DNA of 64,000 nucleotides from positions 407,470 to 471,469 of the forward strand of contig NZ_KN050694.1 of assembly GCF_000745485.1 (NCBI RefSeq). Direction: 5' to 3'. Both the position numbers and the translations under genes were made by a program. Position 1 is the first letter of the stretch. Every line of letters begins with the position of its first letter. Shown piece by piece: positions 53,284 through 63,436 of this stretch. A model generated the notes under the pieces. That model saw only the letters and a program-made list of their open reading frames with translations. It searched no databases and was not told the origin of the DNA. The stretch is from Methanobacterium veterum. Its GTDB lineage: Archaea > Methanobacteriota > Methanobacteria > Methanobacteriales > Methanobacteriaceae.

Positions 53284-54441
53284 TTAATTCCCTTTTAATA
53301 TCTGTTTTAATTCTCCCATATTAGTGGTAAATTTAATAAAACTGCTTGTTACTTTTTTAAATTCATCCATTTGGGATTTTAATATACCACTATCAGAATA
53401 CTCCAATGACAAATCAGCGACACTTACCACGTCCATATCATAAAACAGTTTAGCATTTATCAAAGCTGTGCTTATAAATCCAATCACATAAACCGGATCA
53501 ATATTAATGAATAAATCTTCTACAGGAAAATCGTTATCTAACTGTTTAACATCGTAATCTTTCAATACATCATCATATTTACCAATTGTTTCCCTTGGAT
53601 GTGCTTTTAATAGAACATAGTACCCTTCTTGATTCAAAATTTTAATCAATGATTTCATCAATTCAATTTCATTTTGTATAGACATTTGAAAGTGCTCTGA
53701 AAAAGTTCCTGTCAACAAAACTACTGAATTTTTATGAGTTAATTCAAAATTCTTTTTTCTAAATTCGAATATCTTTTTATAAGAATTTATCAATTCAGTA
53801 TTAATCTCATAATCTTTCTCTTGATTAAAAATAAATCTTTTTTCAAGGGGCATATTTCGTATAATAAGTTTTATAAAACTTCTTCTTATTATAATAGATA
53901 CAACCCTATTTATTTGGACTTTTCTAACTGTTTCATTTAATGATCCCCTTTTTAAAGAAGCTTCAAAAAGTTTTTGTGGTACATAAGTCCCAAATCCTTC
54001 ATCTATGAGGATTAATTTAATATAATATGTTGTATACAGGTCTTTCATAAAAACCATTTTAATAAGATCTGTTGAAGGACTAAAAGGACTAATTAAACAT
54101 ATTATTCTCTTATTATTGTTTTTAAAATTTATTTTTTTAAATAAAATTTTTAAAAAACCAATTTTTGAATAAATTCCTGATTCACGATCATGTAAACTTA
54201 AAAAAATAAATTTAACATTTGCAAACCCTTCGCAAACAAAGTCTTTCTCCCCAATAACAAAACCACTAACCTCATGTTCAAGAATAAAAATTAACCCATT
54301 TGGCTTTATACCGTTATTACGCTTCACAATATCGTAAATAACTGTATCAACGCCAACTGCATGCCAATGTGAAATAGCTGTAGCTACAAAATCAATTTTT
54401 TCATTCTTTAAGATATTATATATTTCTTCCAGACTGTACAT
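53284..54441 (-). CDS. Sialyltransferase-like protein (GT52/polysialyltransferase type)
   Basis: 385 residues, GT-B-like. It carries the two signature motifs of bacterial sialyltransferase families: D/E-D/E-G in LILIDEGFGTY (Asp147, Glu148, Gly149) and HP in LLKAHPRE (His281, Pro282), with the later FPVEDL (305-310) and GFISTAL (321-327) matching the Ser/Thr motif. Start ATG 54441. The usual donor is CMP-sialic acid or another CMP-nonulosonate. The motif match is clear, but the donor and acceptor are inferred. Confidence 0.7.
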   Translation of the reverse strand: MYSLEEIYNILKNEKIDFVATAISHWHAVGVDTVIYDIVKRNNGIKPNGLIFILEHEVSGFVIGEKDFVCEGFANVKFIFLSLHDRESGIYSKIGFLKILFKKINFKNNNKRIICLISPFSPSTDLIKMVFMKDLYTTYYIKLILIDEGFGTYVPQKLFEASLKRGSLNETVRKVQINRVVSIIIRRSFIKLIIRNMPLEKRFIFNQEKDYEINTELINSYKKIFEFRKKNFELTHKNSVVLLTGTFSEHFQMSIQNEIELMKSLIKILNQEGYYVLLKAHPRETIGKYDDVLKDYDVKQLDNDFPVEDLFINIDPVYVIGFISTALINAKLFYDMDVVSVADLSLEYSDSGILKSQMDEFKKVTSSFIKFTTNMGELKQILKGN

Positions 54442-54787
54442 GTGTAATATTTATAAATTTAATAGTATTAATATCTATTATTTTCTAAGAGTTTTTAGTT
54501 TGCAGTATTTTTTAGAACTTTCAAAATAAACAATTGTAATGATAGTGAATAGAATTTAAAGGCATTTATTTCATCTTTAACTCTATTAAGATTATTAATA
54601 ATACTATTAAAATATAAAAAAAATTATTAATGATTCTTTAACTAATTCTACAGTTCATATTTTAAATAAAAACATTGATCAGTGCATTTTCTTAAAATAA
54701 AAATTTAATTTATTTTATAAATAAAAAATTAGATATATTATATTATAATAAAGTATTAACAATAAAAAAAATAAAGGTGACAATATA
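54442..54787. other. Divergent AT-rich intergenic region
   Basis: About 350 bases. The right end has a TATA-like AGATATATTATATT (about 54731-54744) and AAGGTGA (about 54774-54780) serving the plus-strand GT2 gene. No other feature is visible. Confidence 0.45.
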
Positions 54788-55819
54788 ATGTTAGATAATA
54801 AAACTCTAAATATTACAATAATTATTCTCAACTGGAATGGTTGGAAAGATACTGTAGAATGTCTAGAGTCTCTTTACCAGATAGATTATCCCCATTATAA
54901 TGTGATTATTGTAGATAATAATTCTTCCAATGATTCCATTAAACAAATTAAAGAATATTGTGAAGGAAAATCAAAATTAAAATCTGATTTTTTTGAATAT
55001 AATCCCACTAATAAACCTCTACATATATTGGAAATTACTAAAACAAAATCAGAAACTGTAAAAATCATAGATGAATTTTCTAATTTACCTTCAAATAGGA
55101 AACTCATCCTAATAAAAAATGATAAAAATTATGGTTTTGCAGAAGGAAACAATATTGGGATAAAATACGCACTTGATAACTTGAACCAAAGATACATCCT
55201 CCTTTTAAATAATGATACTGTCGTTGATCAATATTTTTTAAATGAACTGATAAAAGCAGGAGATTCCTGTGATAACATAGGTATTCTAGGTCCAACAGTA
55301 TACTGCTATAACGATAAAACTAAAATACAATCTGCAGGTGTTAAATTATATCCCAAATTAGGTTATCAAAAATTCTTAGGATTAAATGAAATAGATAATG
55401 GACAATTTAAAGAAATAACCTCAGTGGATTATGTACAGGGATGTGCATTACTTGCAAAATGTGAAATATTCAATGAAATTGGACTTTTAGATACAGATTA
55501 CTTTTTATATTGGGAAGAAACTGACTGGTGTTTTAGAGCAAAGAATGCAGGTTACCATGTAGTCCATGTTCCAAATGCAAAAATCTGGCATAAAGGTTCA
55601 GCTTCAAGTACAAATAATGACATAATTTATTATGGCACGCGTAATATGTTCTGGTTTATGAAAAAAAATGCTAGAAAAACTCATTATATTATATTTCTAG
55701 TTCAGTTCTTCTCTTTAAGACTCTGGCTTCAAATAGGAATGTACTTAATATATTATAAAACAGGCCTAAAAGGCATATATTCATTTTTTAATGGAATAAT
55801 GAACGGTTTGGATACTTAG
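54788..55819 (+). CDS. GT2 glycosyltransferase (rhamnosyltransferase-like)
   Basis: 343 residues, paralogous to 17255-18283 over its whole length, including the about 45-residue insertion after DNNSSNDS. GT-A motifs ITIIILNWNGWKDTVECLES, NYGFAEGNNIGIKYAL and LLLNNDTVVDQYFLNEL, then YWEETDWCFRAKNAGYHV. Ribosome site AAGGTGA. Single-gene transcript by position. Confidence 0.88.
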   Translation: MLDNKTLNITIIILNWNGWKDTVECLESLYQIDYPHYNVIIVDNNSSNDSIKQIKEYCEGKSKLKSDFFEYNPTNKPLHILEITKTKSETVKIIDEFSNLPSNRKLILIKNDKNYGFAEGNNIGIKYALDNLNQRYILLLNNDTVVDQYFLNELIKAGDSCDNIGILGPTVYCYNDKTKIQSAGVKLYPKLGYQKFLGLNEIDNGQFKEITSVDYVQGCALLAKCEIFNEIGLLDTDYFLYWEETDWCFRAKNAGYHVVHVPNAKIWHKGSASSTNNDIIYYGTRNMFWFMKKNARKTHYIIFLVQFFSLRLWLQIGMYLIYYKTGLKGIYSFFNGIMNGLDT

Positions 55820-55998
55820 TAAAGATTCAAATGTTAATTAAACAATAGATCGCAATTTACATCGTGATAAAGTTTCATTTTTGTATTCCCTTATTTAGTT
55901 AATATAAACTCAAAATTCCTTGAAAATTTATGATTCTGCTATTTAAATCAATTTTTATGAAACTATTCAATCAAACTATGCAACTTAATAACATTCCA

Positions 55999-58194
55999 TT
56001 AATAAAATATTTGCGAACCTCCATTATCATAAATCTTGTTCCTATTATTAAATAATCCATTTGAAGACTCATAATAAAAGGTAAAAGGAGGTTTTGAAAA
56101 AAGCATTTCCTTTTCTTTTATATTCTTAGTCCCTAAAAATAGATAAGATTCTTTGGGTATAGAGTTAAAATCAGAAGGTATTGCTTGGACTTTAATACCT
56201 TCTGAAGTTAGTAATAAATTTCTATAACCATCAGCATAATAATAAGTTTCTCTATACATTTTAGTCCCATTTTTAGATGGAATATCAGAATATAACTTTA
56301 TTTCTTGAAATTGGGAAAGCCAGTTTGCACCTGAGACTTCCATTTCATTAAACAATGGAAAATCATAATTTGGATTCAAACCTGGAGATGGAGCATCATA
56401 ACTTGTGACTTCATAAATAATCTTAGAATTAAACAGGAAAAAAACTATAAGAAAAATTGAAAAGATTTTTAAGGCAGTATCCCTGTTTTTAAGTCTGAAT
56501 AACTTTTTTAATAATAAAGTCCCTCCAATTACACAAAATGGTGCTAAAAATATTAGAGTAATATGATACAACCTTGAGGTATTTATAGTGCTTGCAAAGT
56601 TAGGAACAATCATACCTGCTACAGCAACTAAAAAAGCTGCAGAAGCAATGGACAGATACGTGCTGTTAAATTTATATTCTTTAAATTTTAAAAATATACC
56701 AATTAAACCCGCAAAAACACAAAATTGAGATATAATATCTAAATACTTTTCAATATTTTGAAGTACAGTTTGGTTACGAGTAATGAGATATATGCTCTGG
56801 GTAGAAGATGTGGATAAAAATTCGTCTCTTAAATTAGTAATAATATGATCAGAAATAGATACAAATGTGTTAAAATTAATGCTACTGGAAATATAAATAT
56901 ACCAAACAACTGCCATGCCTATAAAAAGTAGTAAATAATTAAAATTTAATCTATAATTCAAAGTACCTGAAAAGTCCATTATTTTTAAATTTTGAACAAA
57001 TGGAAACGAACTTTTATTCAATACATACTTTAAATATTTAATTCCTTTAAAAATTAATAACGCCAGTAAAAATATAAAAATAACAATATAAGATGTGGCA
57101 TAGTGTGACACCACAACTGAGAAACTGAATAACACGAATAAAATAGTCATTTTATACTTAATTTTCTCTTCTAACATTAAAATTAAAATTAAAATTAAAA
57201 AAAGTTCCGCTATTTGCTGCCTTGGAAGTTGAAACATTTCAATGAAAAAAACGTAAAATGACATGAAAAAGAAACTGGATAAAAATCCTATTTTTTTGCT
57301 TGTTAATTTCTTCGCTATTTCATAAATCCCAACCGGAGTCAACGAAAATATTAAGGGAAAAATTATTTTATATACCCACACTAAATTGAGACCAACTACC
57401 TTTGTAAAAAATGAAGGCAAAAGTGTGGTGCTTAACATTGCATTACAAGTCATAGGAGCATTATAATCCCAGAATGATTGCGTAATTACCAGATTAGCTA
57501 ATTTATATTCACCCATTATATCCCATCCCCAAATATAATTGGATATAAGTGAATTATGATATAGTAAAGATAGGGAAATCATGAAAATTATAAGTGGATA
57601 AAATTTAGGGGAAATTTTATCAAAAACAACTGCTAAAACCAGCACTGGAATCAGTAAAATATAAATTTCTATCAAATAATTTAAAGAGAAGTGATTTATA
57701 CAGTATGTACCAATTATAACTAAAGGAAGCAATAAAATTGAAAGATAGAGAAATGGAGATTTTATATAATGTATTTCTATAAAAGAAGGGTTAGAATAAT
57801 TTTTATCATTGATATAAGCTAATATTGATAGTGAAATTTGTAAAATTAATAAAGTTAGTATCATATTTGTAGGTGTTAATGGATCTGTAAAAAATTTAAG
57901 CAATATAACATTAAGAAGAAAGCCTATTACCATAACTAATGACAAACTTGAACCCATTGTAAATAATAAAGTTTTTAAACTCCCTAATTTATGCAATCCA
58001 AGTGTTCGTAAAAACAATATGCCTGGAACAAAAATAATGCTGATTAATGCTGTTATTTCTTTTATTATAGGAATATTTATTCCTAATTGGTTAAGTAGAA
58101 AAAATCCTAAAAATAAAACCTGTAATATTAAAATTGTTGAAAAAAATGTCTTTATATCCCAATCGTTCATTTCTAAAGGGTTTAACAACTTCAT
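55999..58194 (-). CDS. DUF2206-type polytopic membrane protein, possible GT-C glycosyltransferase
   Basis: 731 residues from ATG 58194 (KLLNPLEMNDWDIK), chosen because a longer frame overlaps the GT4 stop and GGGTG lies upstream. About 13-16 membrane helices and a C-terminal extracytoplasmic tail. The loop SNYIWGWDIMGEY places Asp225 and Glu229 exactly as in the 37939-40104 paralogue. I infer a GT-C-like use of lipid-phosphate sugars. It starts 1 base after the GT4 stop. Confidence 0.85.
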   Translation of the reverse strand: MKLLNPLEMNDWDIKTFFSTILILQVLFLGFFLLNQLGINIPIIKEITALISIIFVPGILFLRTLGLHKLGSLKTLLFTMGSSLSLVMVIGFLLNVILLKFFTDPLTPTNMILTLLILQISLSILAYINDKNYSNPSFIEIHYIKSPFLYLSILLLPLVIIGTYCINHFSLNYLIEIYILLIPVLVLAVVFDKISPKFYPLIIFMISLSLLYHNSLISNYIWGWDIMGEYKLANLVITQSFWDYNAPMTCNAMLSTTLLPSFFTKVVGLNLVWVYKIIFPLIFSLTPVGIYEIAKKLTSKKIGFLSSFFFMSFYVFFIEMFQLPRQQIAELFLILILILMLEEKIKYKMTILFVLFSFSVVVSHYATSYIVIFIFLLALLIFKGIKYLKYVLNKSSFPFVQNLKIMDFSGTLNYRLNFNYLLLFIGMAVVWYIYISSSINFNTFVSISDHIITNLRDEFLSTSSTQSIYLITRNQTVLQNIEKYLDIISQFCVFAGLIGIFLKFKEYKFNSTYLSIASAAFLVAVAGMIVPNFASTINTSRLYHITLIFLAPFCVIGGTLLLKKLFRLKNRDTALKIFSIFLIVFFLFNSKIIYEVTSYDAPSPGLNPNYDFPLFNEMEVSGANWLSQFQEIKLYSDIPSKNGTKMYRETYYYADGYRNLLLTSEGIKVQAIPSDFNSIPKESYLFLGTKNIKEKEMLFSKPPFTFYYESSNGLFNNRNKIYDNGGSQIFY

Positions 58195-58195
58195 G

Positions 58196-59386
58196 TCAAC
58201 ACCCTGAATCAACAGTTAAAATACTTTCGTACATTTTTACAGTAGAGTCTATACATTTATCCCACGTAAAATATTTGGCTCTTTTAATTCCTTTTTTAGT
58301 TATATTGTCCCTAACTTTTTTATTCTCCAAAAGGTAAATTAATTCATCCAAAATGTATTTGGGTTCTTTTTTAAGTAAAGTAACAGCACCTTCATCAACA
58401 AGTTCAGGTAGAGATGATTTATTTAAAACTGCTGTTAAAGTTCCACAAGACATAGATTCCAAAGGAGGGAATCCAAAACCTTCATATTCAGATAAAAAAA
58501 TAAATAAGTCCAATGCATTGTAAAGCAAACACAGTTCTTTATCAGATATATAACCTGTTTTAATTACAATTTTCTCTAAATCAAATTTTTGAATCATTTC
58601 GTCAACGAACTTATTGCTTTTTCCGATTAATATCAATTTAAGATTTTTATAATGCTTTGATAACATTTTGGTTACTTTTAAAACAATGTGTATATTATCT
58701 ATTTTACGCTCAGAATTTATGGTTCCTATCAACAAATCATTATCAAAATTGATATATTTACATTTGAAATTTGAAATTTCAGAATAATCCAATTTATGAA
58801 AATTGTTGAAGTCTATTCCATGATTAATTACAAATAATTTAGATTCCGGAACATCAAAATATTTAAGTAAATCTTTTTTTGTATTTTCTGAAGGTACTGC
58901 AATTCCATCTACATTTTTTAATATTAACGGAAAAATCTTTTCATATCTGATTTTCGAAAATAACCTGACATTTAATGGATTTACATAATTACAACAATAT
59001 TTGTATAAATAGACGCCTACATCGTGAACATTAATTATTTTTTTAGTATTAGACCTATTTCTAAATGGATAATTTACAAAAGGTCCAAAACTGTAAGTAT
59101 CATGAATTAATTCCAGTTTAGATTCATTAATTGTTTTGGGTAATTGAAAAAAATTTCTAAATGAAATTCCAAAATAAGAATCGCCAAAATACACTGGTAT
59201 TTTTTTTGGTGAAATATTATGATCATTAGTAGCCATATCTATCAATTCGTTTTCAAATCTCTTTGAAGAGTAATATACCACAATATCATCTATACCCCTT
59301 TTTGACAATCCTTCAATTAATTTTAATGAATATCTTTTAATACCCATACCGCTAACTGCAGTGTCTGGAATAATTCCTATTTCCAT
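58196..59386 (-). CDS. GT4 family glycosyltransferase
   Basis: 396 residues from ATG 59386, which has GAGG 8 bases upstream and gives the expected start EIGIIPDTAVSGMGIKRYSL. A frame reaching 59446 would overlap the upstream gene. The donor domain has KTGYISDKELCLLYNALDLF and the E-x7-E motif in YEGFGFPPLESMSCGTLTAV. Followed by DUF2206 with a 1-base gap, as the other GT4/DUF2206 pair at 37-40 kb is also tightly packed. Confidence 0.9.
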   Translation of the reverse strand: MEIGIIPDTAVSGMGIKRYSLKLIEGLSKRGIDDIVVYYSSKRFENELIDMATNDHNISPKKIPVYFGDSYFGISFRNFFQLPKTINESKLELIHDTYSFGPFVNYPFRNRSNTKKIINVHDVGVYLYKYCCNYVNPLNVRLFSKIRYEKIFPLILKNVDGIAVPSENTKKDLLKYFDVPESKLFVINHGIDFNNFHKLDYSEISNFKCKYINFDNDLLIGTINSERKIDNIHIVLKVTKMLSKHYKNLKLILIGKSNKFVDEMIQKFDLEKIVIKTGYISDKELCLLYNALDLFIFLSEYEGFGFPPLESMSCGTLTAVLNKSSLPELVDEGAVTLLKKEPKYILDELIYLLENKKVRDNITKKGIKRAKYFTWDKCIDSTVKMYESILTVDSGC

Positions 59387-59438
59387 ATTAGATTCCTCTT
59401 TAAATTCAACTTTGTAATATTTACAATGAAAATATAAT

Positions 59439-60089
59439 TTATTCACTACTCAATTTTTCAAAAATCAAGCAATAATTAGGTTTATTAAAATTAAAAAGTC
59501 CCGTTTCTTTAAAATTCATTAACGGAAATGTTTCATTCATTAATTTAACAATCTCTGCTTGACTGATAAGTGATACGTTTTTATCTCCAGATAAATATCT
59601 ATCAGACATATATGAAAGAAAAGACTTAAAATAACCTGGTTCAATGTCCTTAATTAATATTCTAGTGTTTTTAGATGTAATGCTGGGTAAACTATTAAAA
59701 AATATTCTTCTTTCTGAAGGAGGAATATGATGAATTACATCGCTAATTAATATTACATCGATATTCTTTCTATCAGTCCTAGATCCATAATCTAATATAC
59801 TTGTATTAGGTAAAATTGTTATTTTTTGTCTGAATTCCTGCTCAATGAAGTTTCCTATAGATGGAGCAATATCTATCATTGTTACATCGATATCATGATA
59901 TCTGTTGAATAAATGATTTATAAAATCTCCATCACCTCCACCTATATCCAGCAGATGATCTTTAGGCGATAGTTGAGGGATACAGTTTACTAATAAACTT
60001 AAATCTACAAAAAATCTTCTATATGTCCTGCCAATTAACCTAAAATTTTTTGGACCTAATATTCTTCTAGTAAATGTTCCAATTGACAT
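59439..60089 (-). CDS. Class I SAM-dependent methyltransferase
   Basis: 216 residues. SAM loop DHLLDIGGGDGDFINHLF, DVTMIDIAPSIGNFI, then VILISDVIHHIPPSERR. The C-terminal FNFNKPNYCLIFEK closes the fold. It sits between GT2 and GT4 genes on the same strand, with gaps of about 50 and 100 bases. Probable glycan O-methyltransferase; substrate unknown. Confidence 0.87.
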   Translation of the reverse strand: MSIGTFTRRILGPKNFRLIGRTYRRFFVDLSLLVNCIPQLSPKDHLLDIGGGDGDFINHLFNRYHDIDVTMIDIAPSIGNFIEQEFRQKITILPNTSILDYGSRTDRKNIDVILISDVIHHIPPSERRIFFNSLPSITSKNTRILIKDIEPGYFKSFLSYMSDRYLSGDKNVSLISQAEIVKLMNETFPLMNFKETGLFNFNKPNYCLIFEKLSSE

Positions 60090-60188
60090 TTTTTAGCCCC
60101 CTACATTTTATATTTTTTTTATTTAAGAAATCTTCTGATTCATATTAAGCTATAAACTAATTTAGTATCTATATAAAATTTATAAGCC

Positions 60189-61220
60189 TTAATTTTTAAT
60201 ATCAGCTGAAAATCTAAATGATATAACCTTTAATATGATGATATAATTTATATAATAAATCATATTGCCTACCTTTTTTACATACATATCCATCAGTGTA
60301 TAATTTAACTGCTCAATAGGAACTTGCCAGTCCAAAGATTGAATTAATTCTTTCCGGTTACATTTTACTTTATCAATATCGCGCCCTAAACCTTCTTTCA
60401 TAGCCTTAAATTTATATTCAATTCCAGTAAAACCTTTTAAAAACGCGTAACACGTAGTAAAAACTTCAGTGGTTATTAATGATGGCAAAAACATCAAATA
60501 ATCTTTCCAGGTTAAATATTTTCTTAAAATAATGTACCTGCCCTTTTCAAGATGATATATCTTTTCTGCAGGAACCATTAATTTATAATCATGATAAATA
60601 ATCGCAGATGGTAAATATAATATTTTTAAACCTCTCGATCTTATATTCCACGAAAGTTCAGCGTCTTCCATGTATAAAAAGAATGATTCATCAAACCCAC
60701 CTATTTCCATATAGAGTTCCCTTTTAATCGCGAAACAGACCCCAGATAATCCTGCAATATACTTTGGCTTGTCAAATGCAGTTTTATCTTCTCCCAAACC
60801 AAGTGTAAATGTCAACCCTGTAAAATGTTCAATATTTCCACAAGTATTAATCTTTGATCCATCATAAAGCAGCGTTTTTGGGACAGTTATTATCTCCCTT
60901 TGACCTTCCAAAGGTTTAATAAGTTCTTCAATAGAAGTTTTTTCAACTTTCACATCTGGATTTAAAATTACAACATATTTTCGTTTACTGTATTTAATTC
61001 CAGTGTTTACCCCATTTCCATAGCCTTTATTTTCATTTTTTATCAATTTAACAGATGGAAATTTTTCAATGATTTTTACAGTGCTGTCACTGGAACCATT
61101 ATCAACCACAATAATTTCAAGACCTTTATTAATCATTAGTGATTCTAAACACTCCCTTATAAAATTTTCGTGATTATATGTCACTATAATAATACTTGTA
61201 TGGCTTAATTTTGATTCCAT
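60189..61220 (-). CDS. GT2 glycosyltransferase (WbbL/rhamnosyltransferase-like)
   Basis: 343 residues. GT-A domain: TSIIIVTYNHENFIRECLES, IIVVDNGSSDSTVKII, GYGNGVNTGIKYSKRKY and the donor motif LNPDV. Then FDESFFLYMEDAELSWNIRSRG, typical of rhamnosyltransferase-like enzymes. Lead gene of the minus-strand run 55999-61220. Confidence 0.9.
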   Translation of the reverse strand: MESKLSHTSIIIVTYNHENFIRECLESLMINKGLEIIVVDNGSSDSTVKIIEKFPSVKLIKNENKGYGNGVNTGIKYSKRKYVVILNPDVKVEKTSIEELIKPLEGQREIITVPKTLLYDGSKINTCGNIEHFTGLTFTLGLGEDKTAFDKPKYIAGLSGVCFAIKRELYMEIGGFDESFFLYMEDAELSWNIRSRGLKILYLPSAIIYHDYKLMVPAEKIYHLEKGRYIILRKYLTWKDYLMFLPSLITTEVFTTCYAFLKGFTGIEYKFKAMKEGLGRDIDKVKCNRKELIQSLDWQVPIEQLNYTLMDMYVKKVGNMIYYINYIIILKVISFRFSADIKN

Positions 61221-62060
61221 TGTTTCCCCTAAGGTTACAAATCATTTAAATAGGTTTAAAGGATTTAATTTATATTTATTATCAATAAATACGACAAATA
61301 ACCTTTTAATATTGTAAATTTCATTATTTTACGTATTATTTCTAAAATTAACATTTTTAATCTAGAAATGAACTTATTAAGGTTCTCTTTTCAAATTTAA
61401 AGTCTAAAATACATTATTAAATTTGAACAGTCCATTTTATTGATAGTACTATATTTGATAAAAGTAATATATAATACTAACTACTTTAATAGTATTAAAA
61501 ATAGTAATAAGTTAATCTAAGTATCAAGTCATAAAAATAGATGAATATACTACAATAAGATATCCAATTAAGGAAAACTCAAAAAAAATACTTATTAAAG
61601 AAGTGTTAAGATCCATAGGAACAAATTTAGTAAACAGATTAAAAAATAGAAAGTGTAAAATTACTGTAATTAAATTAGTAGACAAAAATGAATGATTGTG
61701 AAGAAATAAATATCAAAAATATACAAGCTAAATAATCTCAGAAATAAATAAGTGGGCATGTTAATAATTCAATACAGAATATATCCCCCAAAAGGATAGT
61801 TTAATATAAATAAAGACCATTTATTTGTCTTTAGTTAGGTATTGTTCCCCATAATTAAGAATATAATTTTTTTCAACCAGTAGAACTGCCATAAAGACTA
61901 TATTTTAAAGATACTCTTTTTTACAAAACATAAACATTTAATAATATATTAGTAATAAATATATAAATTAAAGTATGAAATTAACAATATAGACATACTA
62001 AAAACAACTTGCATAGGATCATTTACCCTAATAAAAATAATTAAAAAGCGAGTAGATAAT
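61221..62060. other. Long divergent intergenic region with short remnant frame and promoter
   Basis: 840 bases. A frame at 61531-61695 encodes IKIDEYTTIRYPIKENSKK and continues for 35 residues to a TGA, but has no start codon or ribosome site, so it may be a gene fragment. A TATA box AATATATAAAT (about 61958-61968) and the 15-mer TAAAGTATGAAATTA (61969-61983) precede the cassette GT2 gene at 62061. The rest is AT-rich. Confidence 0.45.
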
Positions 62061-63059
62061 ATGGTAAAATTAACAGCAGTAATGCCTGCTTATAATGAAG
62101 AATTATGTATAAGCGGCATAATTCTCGGTTCTAAAAAATATGTAGATGAAGTAATTGTTGTTGATGACGGCAGTACAGATAATACTGTAGAAATTGCTGA
62201 ACTTGCAGGAGCAAGAGTAATACGTCATTACTCCAATAAAGGAAAAGGTGCAGCACTTAAAACTGGCTTTAAAGCAGCTAAAGGATCAGAAATTATAGTA
62301 GCTTTAGATTCTGACGGCCAGCATAATCCTGAAGAAATACCAAAACTAATAACCCCCATCCTAACTGGGGAAGCCGATATTGTAAACGGCAGCAGATATA
62401 TCAACGGAAATAAAAAAGATACTCCATCTTACAGGCGCATCGGCCAAGCAGTGCTGGATAAAGCTACCAATTTAGGAAGCGGACTTGATATCACTGACAG
62501 CCAAAGTGGTTTTAGAGCTTTTGCAGGATACACAATACCTGTATTCCAATTTAGCTGTAAAGACTTCAGTATTGAAAGTGAAATGTTAACAGATGCAGCA
62601 AATGCAGGGATGCGAATTAAAGAAGTTGAAATAGGGGTTAGATACGACGTTGATGGATCCACTAAAAATCCAGTAAGCCATGGAGTAGGAGTTTTAATTC
62701 GAATTATACATAATTTTCAGTTTCAAAGACCATTATTTTACTTTGCATTACCTGGAATTGTAATTACTTTAATTGGTATAGTTTTAGGCTTGATGTTCTT
62801 TGGAGATTATCTTGCAAAGTCATCCAACAGCATTGCAAGCAGTATCGCACCCTCAGCAGCTTATAGTTTAGCCCCTACAATACTGGCCATAATGATGACT
62901 TTAACGGGAGGATTTTTAGCTTTAACCGGTATAATACTAGATTCCATGACCAAATTGATAAATAAAGTTATGAATTCCCAAAATGGAATCATTATTTCCA
63001 AATCTACAGAATCTGTTGAATTTAATAAAATTAAAGATATGAATTTAAAGGGCAAATAA
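62061..63059 (+). CDS. GT2 polyprenyl-phosphate glycosyltransferase with C-terminal membrane pair (cassette copy 2)
   Basis: 332 residues, closely matching 45024-46016 from end to end (MPAYNEELCISGIIL, VVDDGSTDNT, LDSDGQHNPEEIP, DSQSGFRAFAGY and the same two C-terminal membrane helices). Makes a lipid-phosphate sugar by family analogy. The following two genes repeat the neighbours of copy 1 in order and orientation. Confidence 0.92.
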   Translation: MVKLTAVMPAYNEELCISGIILGSKKYVDEVIVVDDGSTDNTVEIAELAGARVIRHYSNKGKGAALKTGFKAAKGSEIIVALDSDGQHNPEEIPKLITPILTGEADIVNGSRYINGNKKDTPSYRRIGQAVLDKATNLGSGLDITDSQSGFRAFAGYTIPVFQFSCKDFSIESEMLTDAANAGMRIKEVEIGVRYDVDGSTKNPVSHGVGVLIRIIHNFQFQRPLFYFALPGIVITLIGIVLGLMFFGDYLAKSSNSIASSIAPSAAYSLAPTILAIMMTLTGGFLALTGIILDSMTKLINKVMNSQNGIIISKSTESVEFNKIKDMNLKGK

Positions 63060-63436
63060 CTAATTGGTTTTAGATATTATAAAGAATCATCCATATTAAA
63101 TTTAAAAAATAAAAAGTTAATTATAATTAGTTATATTTTAGAATATCTTTAATTTTAAATTAAAATTATAATCTTAGTTAATTTACTTTTTCTTTAAAAT
63201 GAGCGAAATTTTTATTGTTTTATCGTTATAAATCACAGTAATATACTTTGAGTAAAGTTAGTAGATATTATTAATATCAATTTTTCATAAAAATTAGTTA
63301 ATAGAATTTTTAAACTCTTTAGTATATATTGAATTCTTCTGAAATTATAAACAAGTATTGTGATAGTACTAATTTAATACTAAAATTTATATGCATGTAA
63401 TACTAAATATTATGATTGTAAGAATAGAGGTGTTAT
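63060..63436. other. Intergenic region with TATA box
   Basis: About 380 bases, AT-rich. TTTATATG (about 63387-63394) is a TATA box candidate about 25 bases before an expected transcript start near 63415. GAGGTG (63427-63432) is the ribosome site. No coding signal. Confidence 0.45.
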
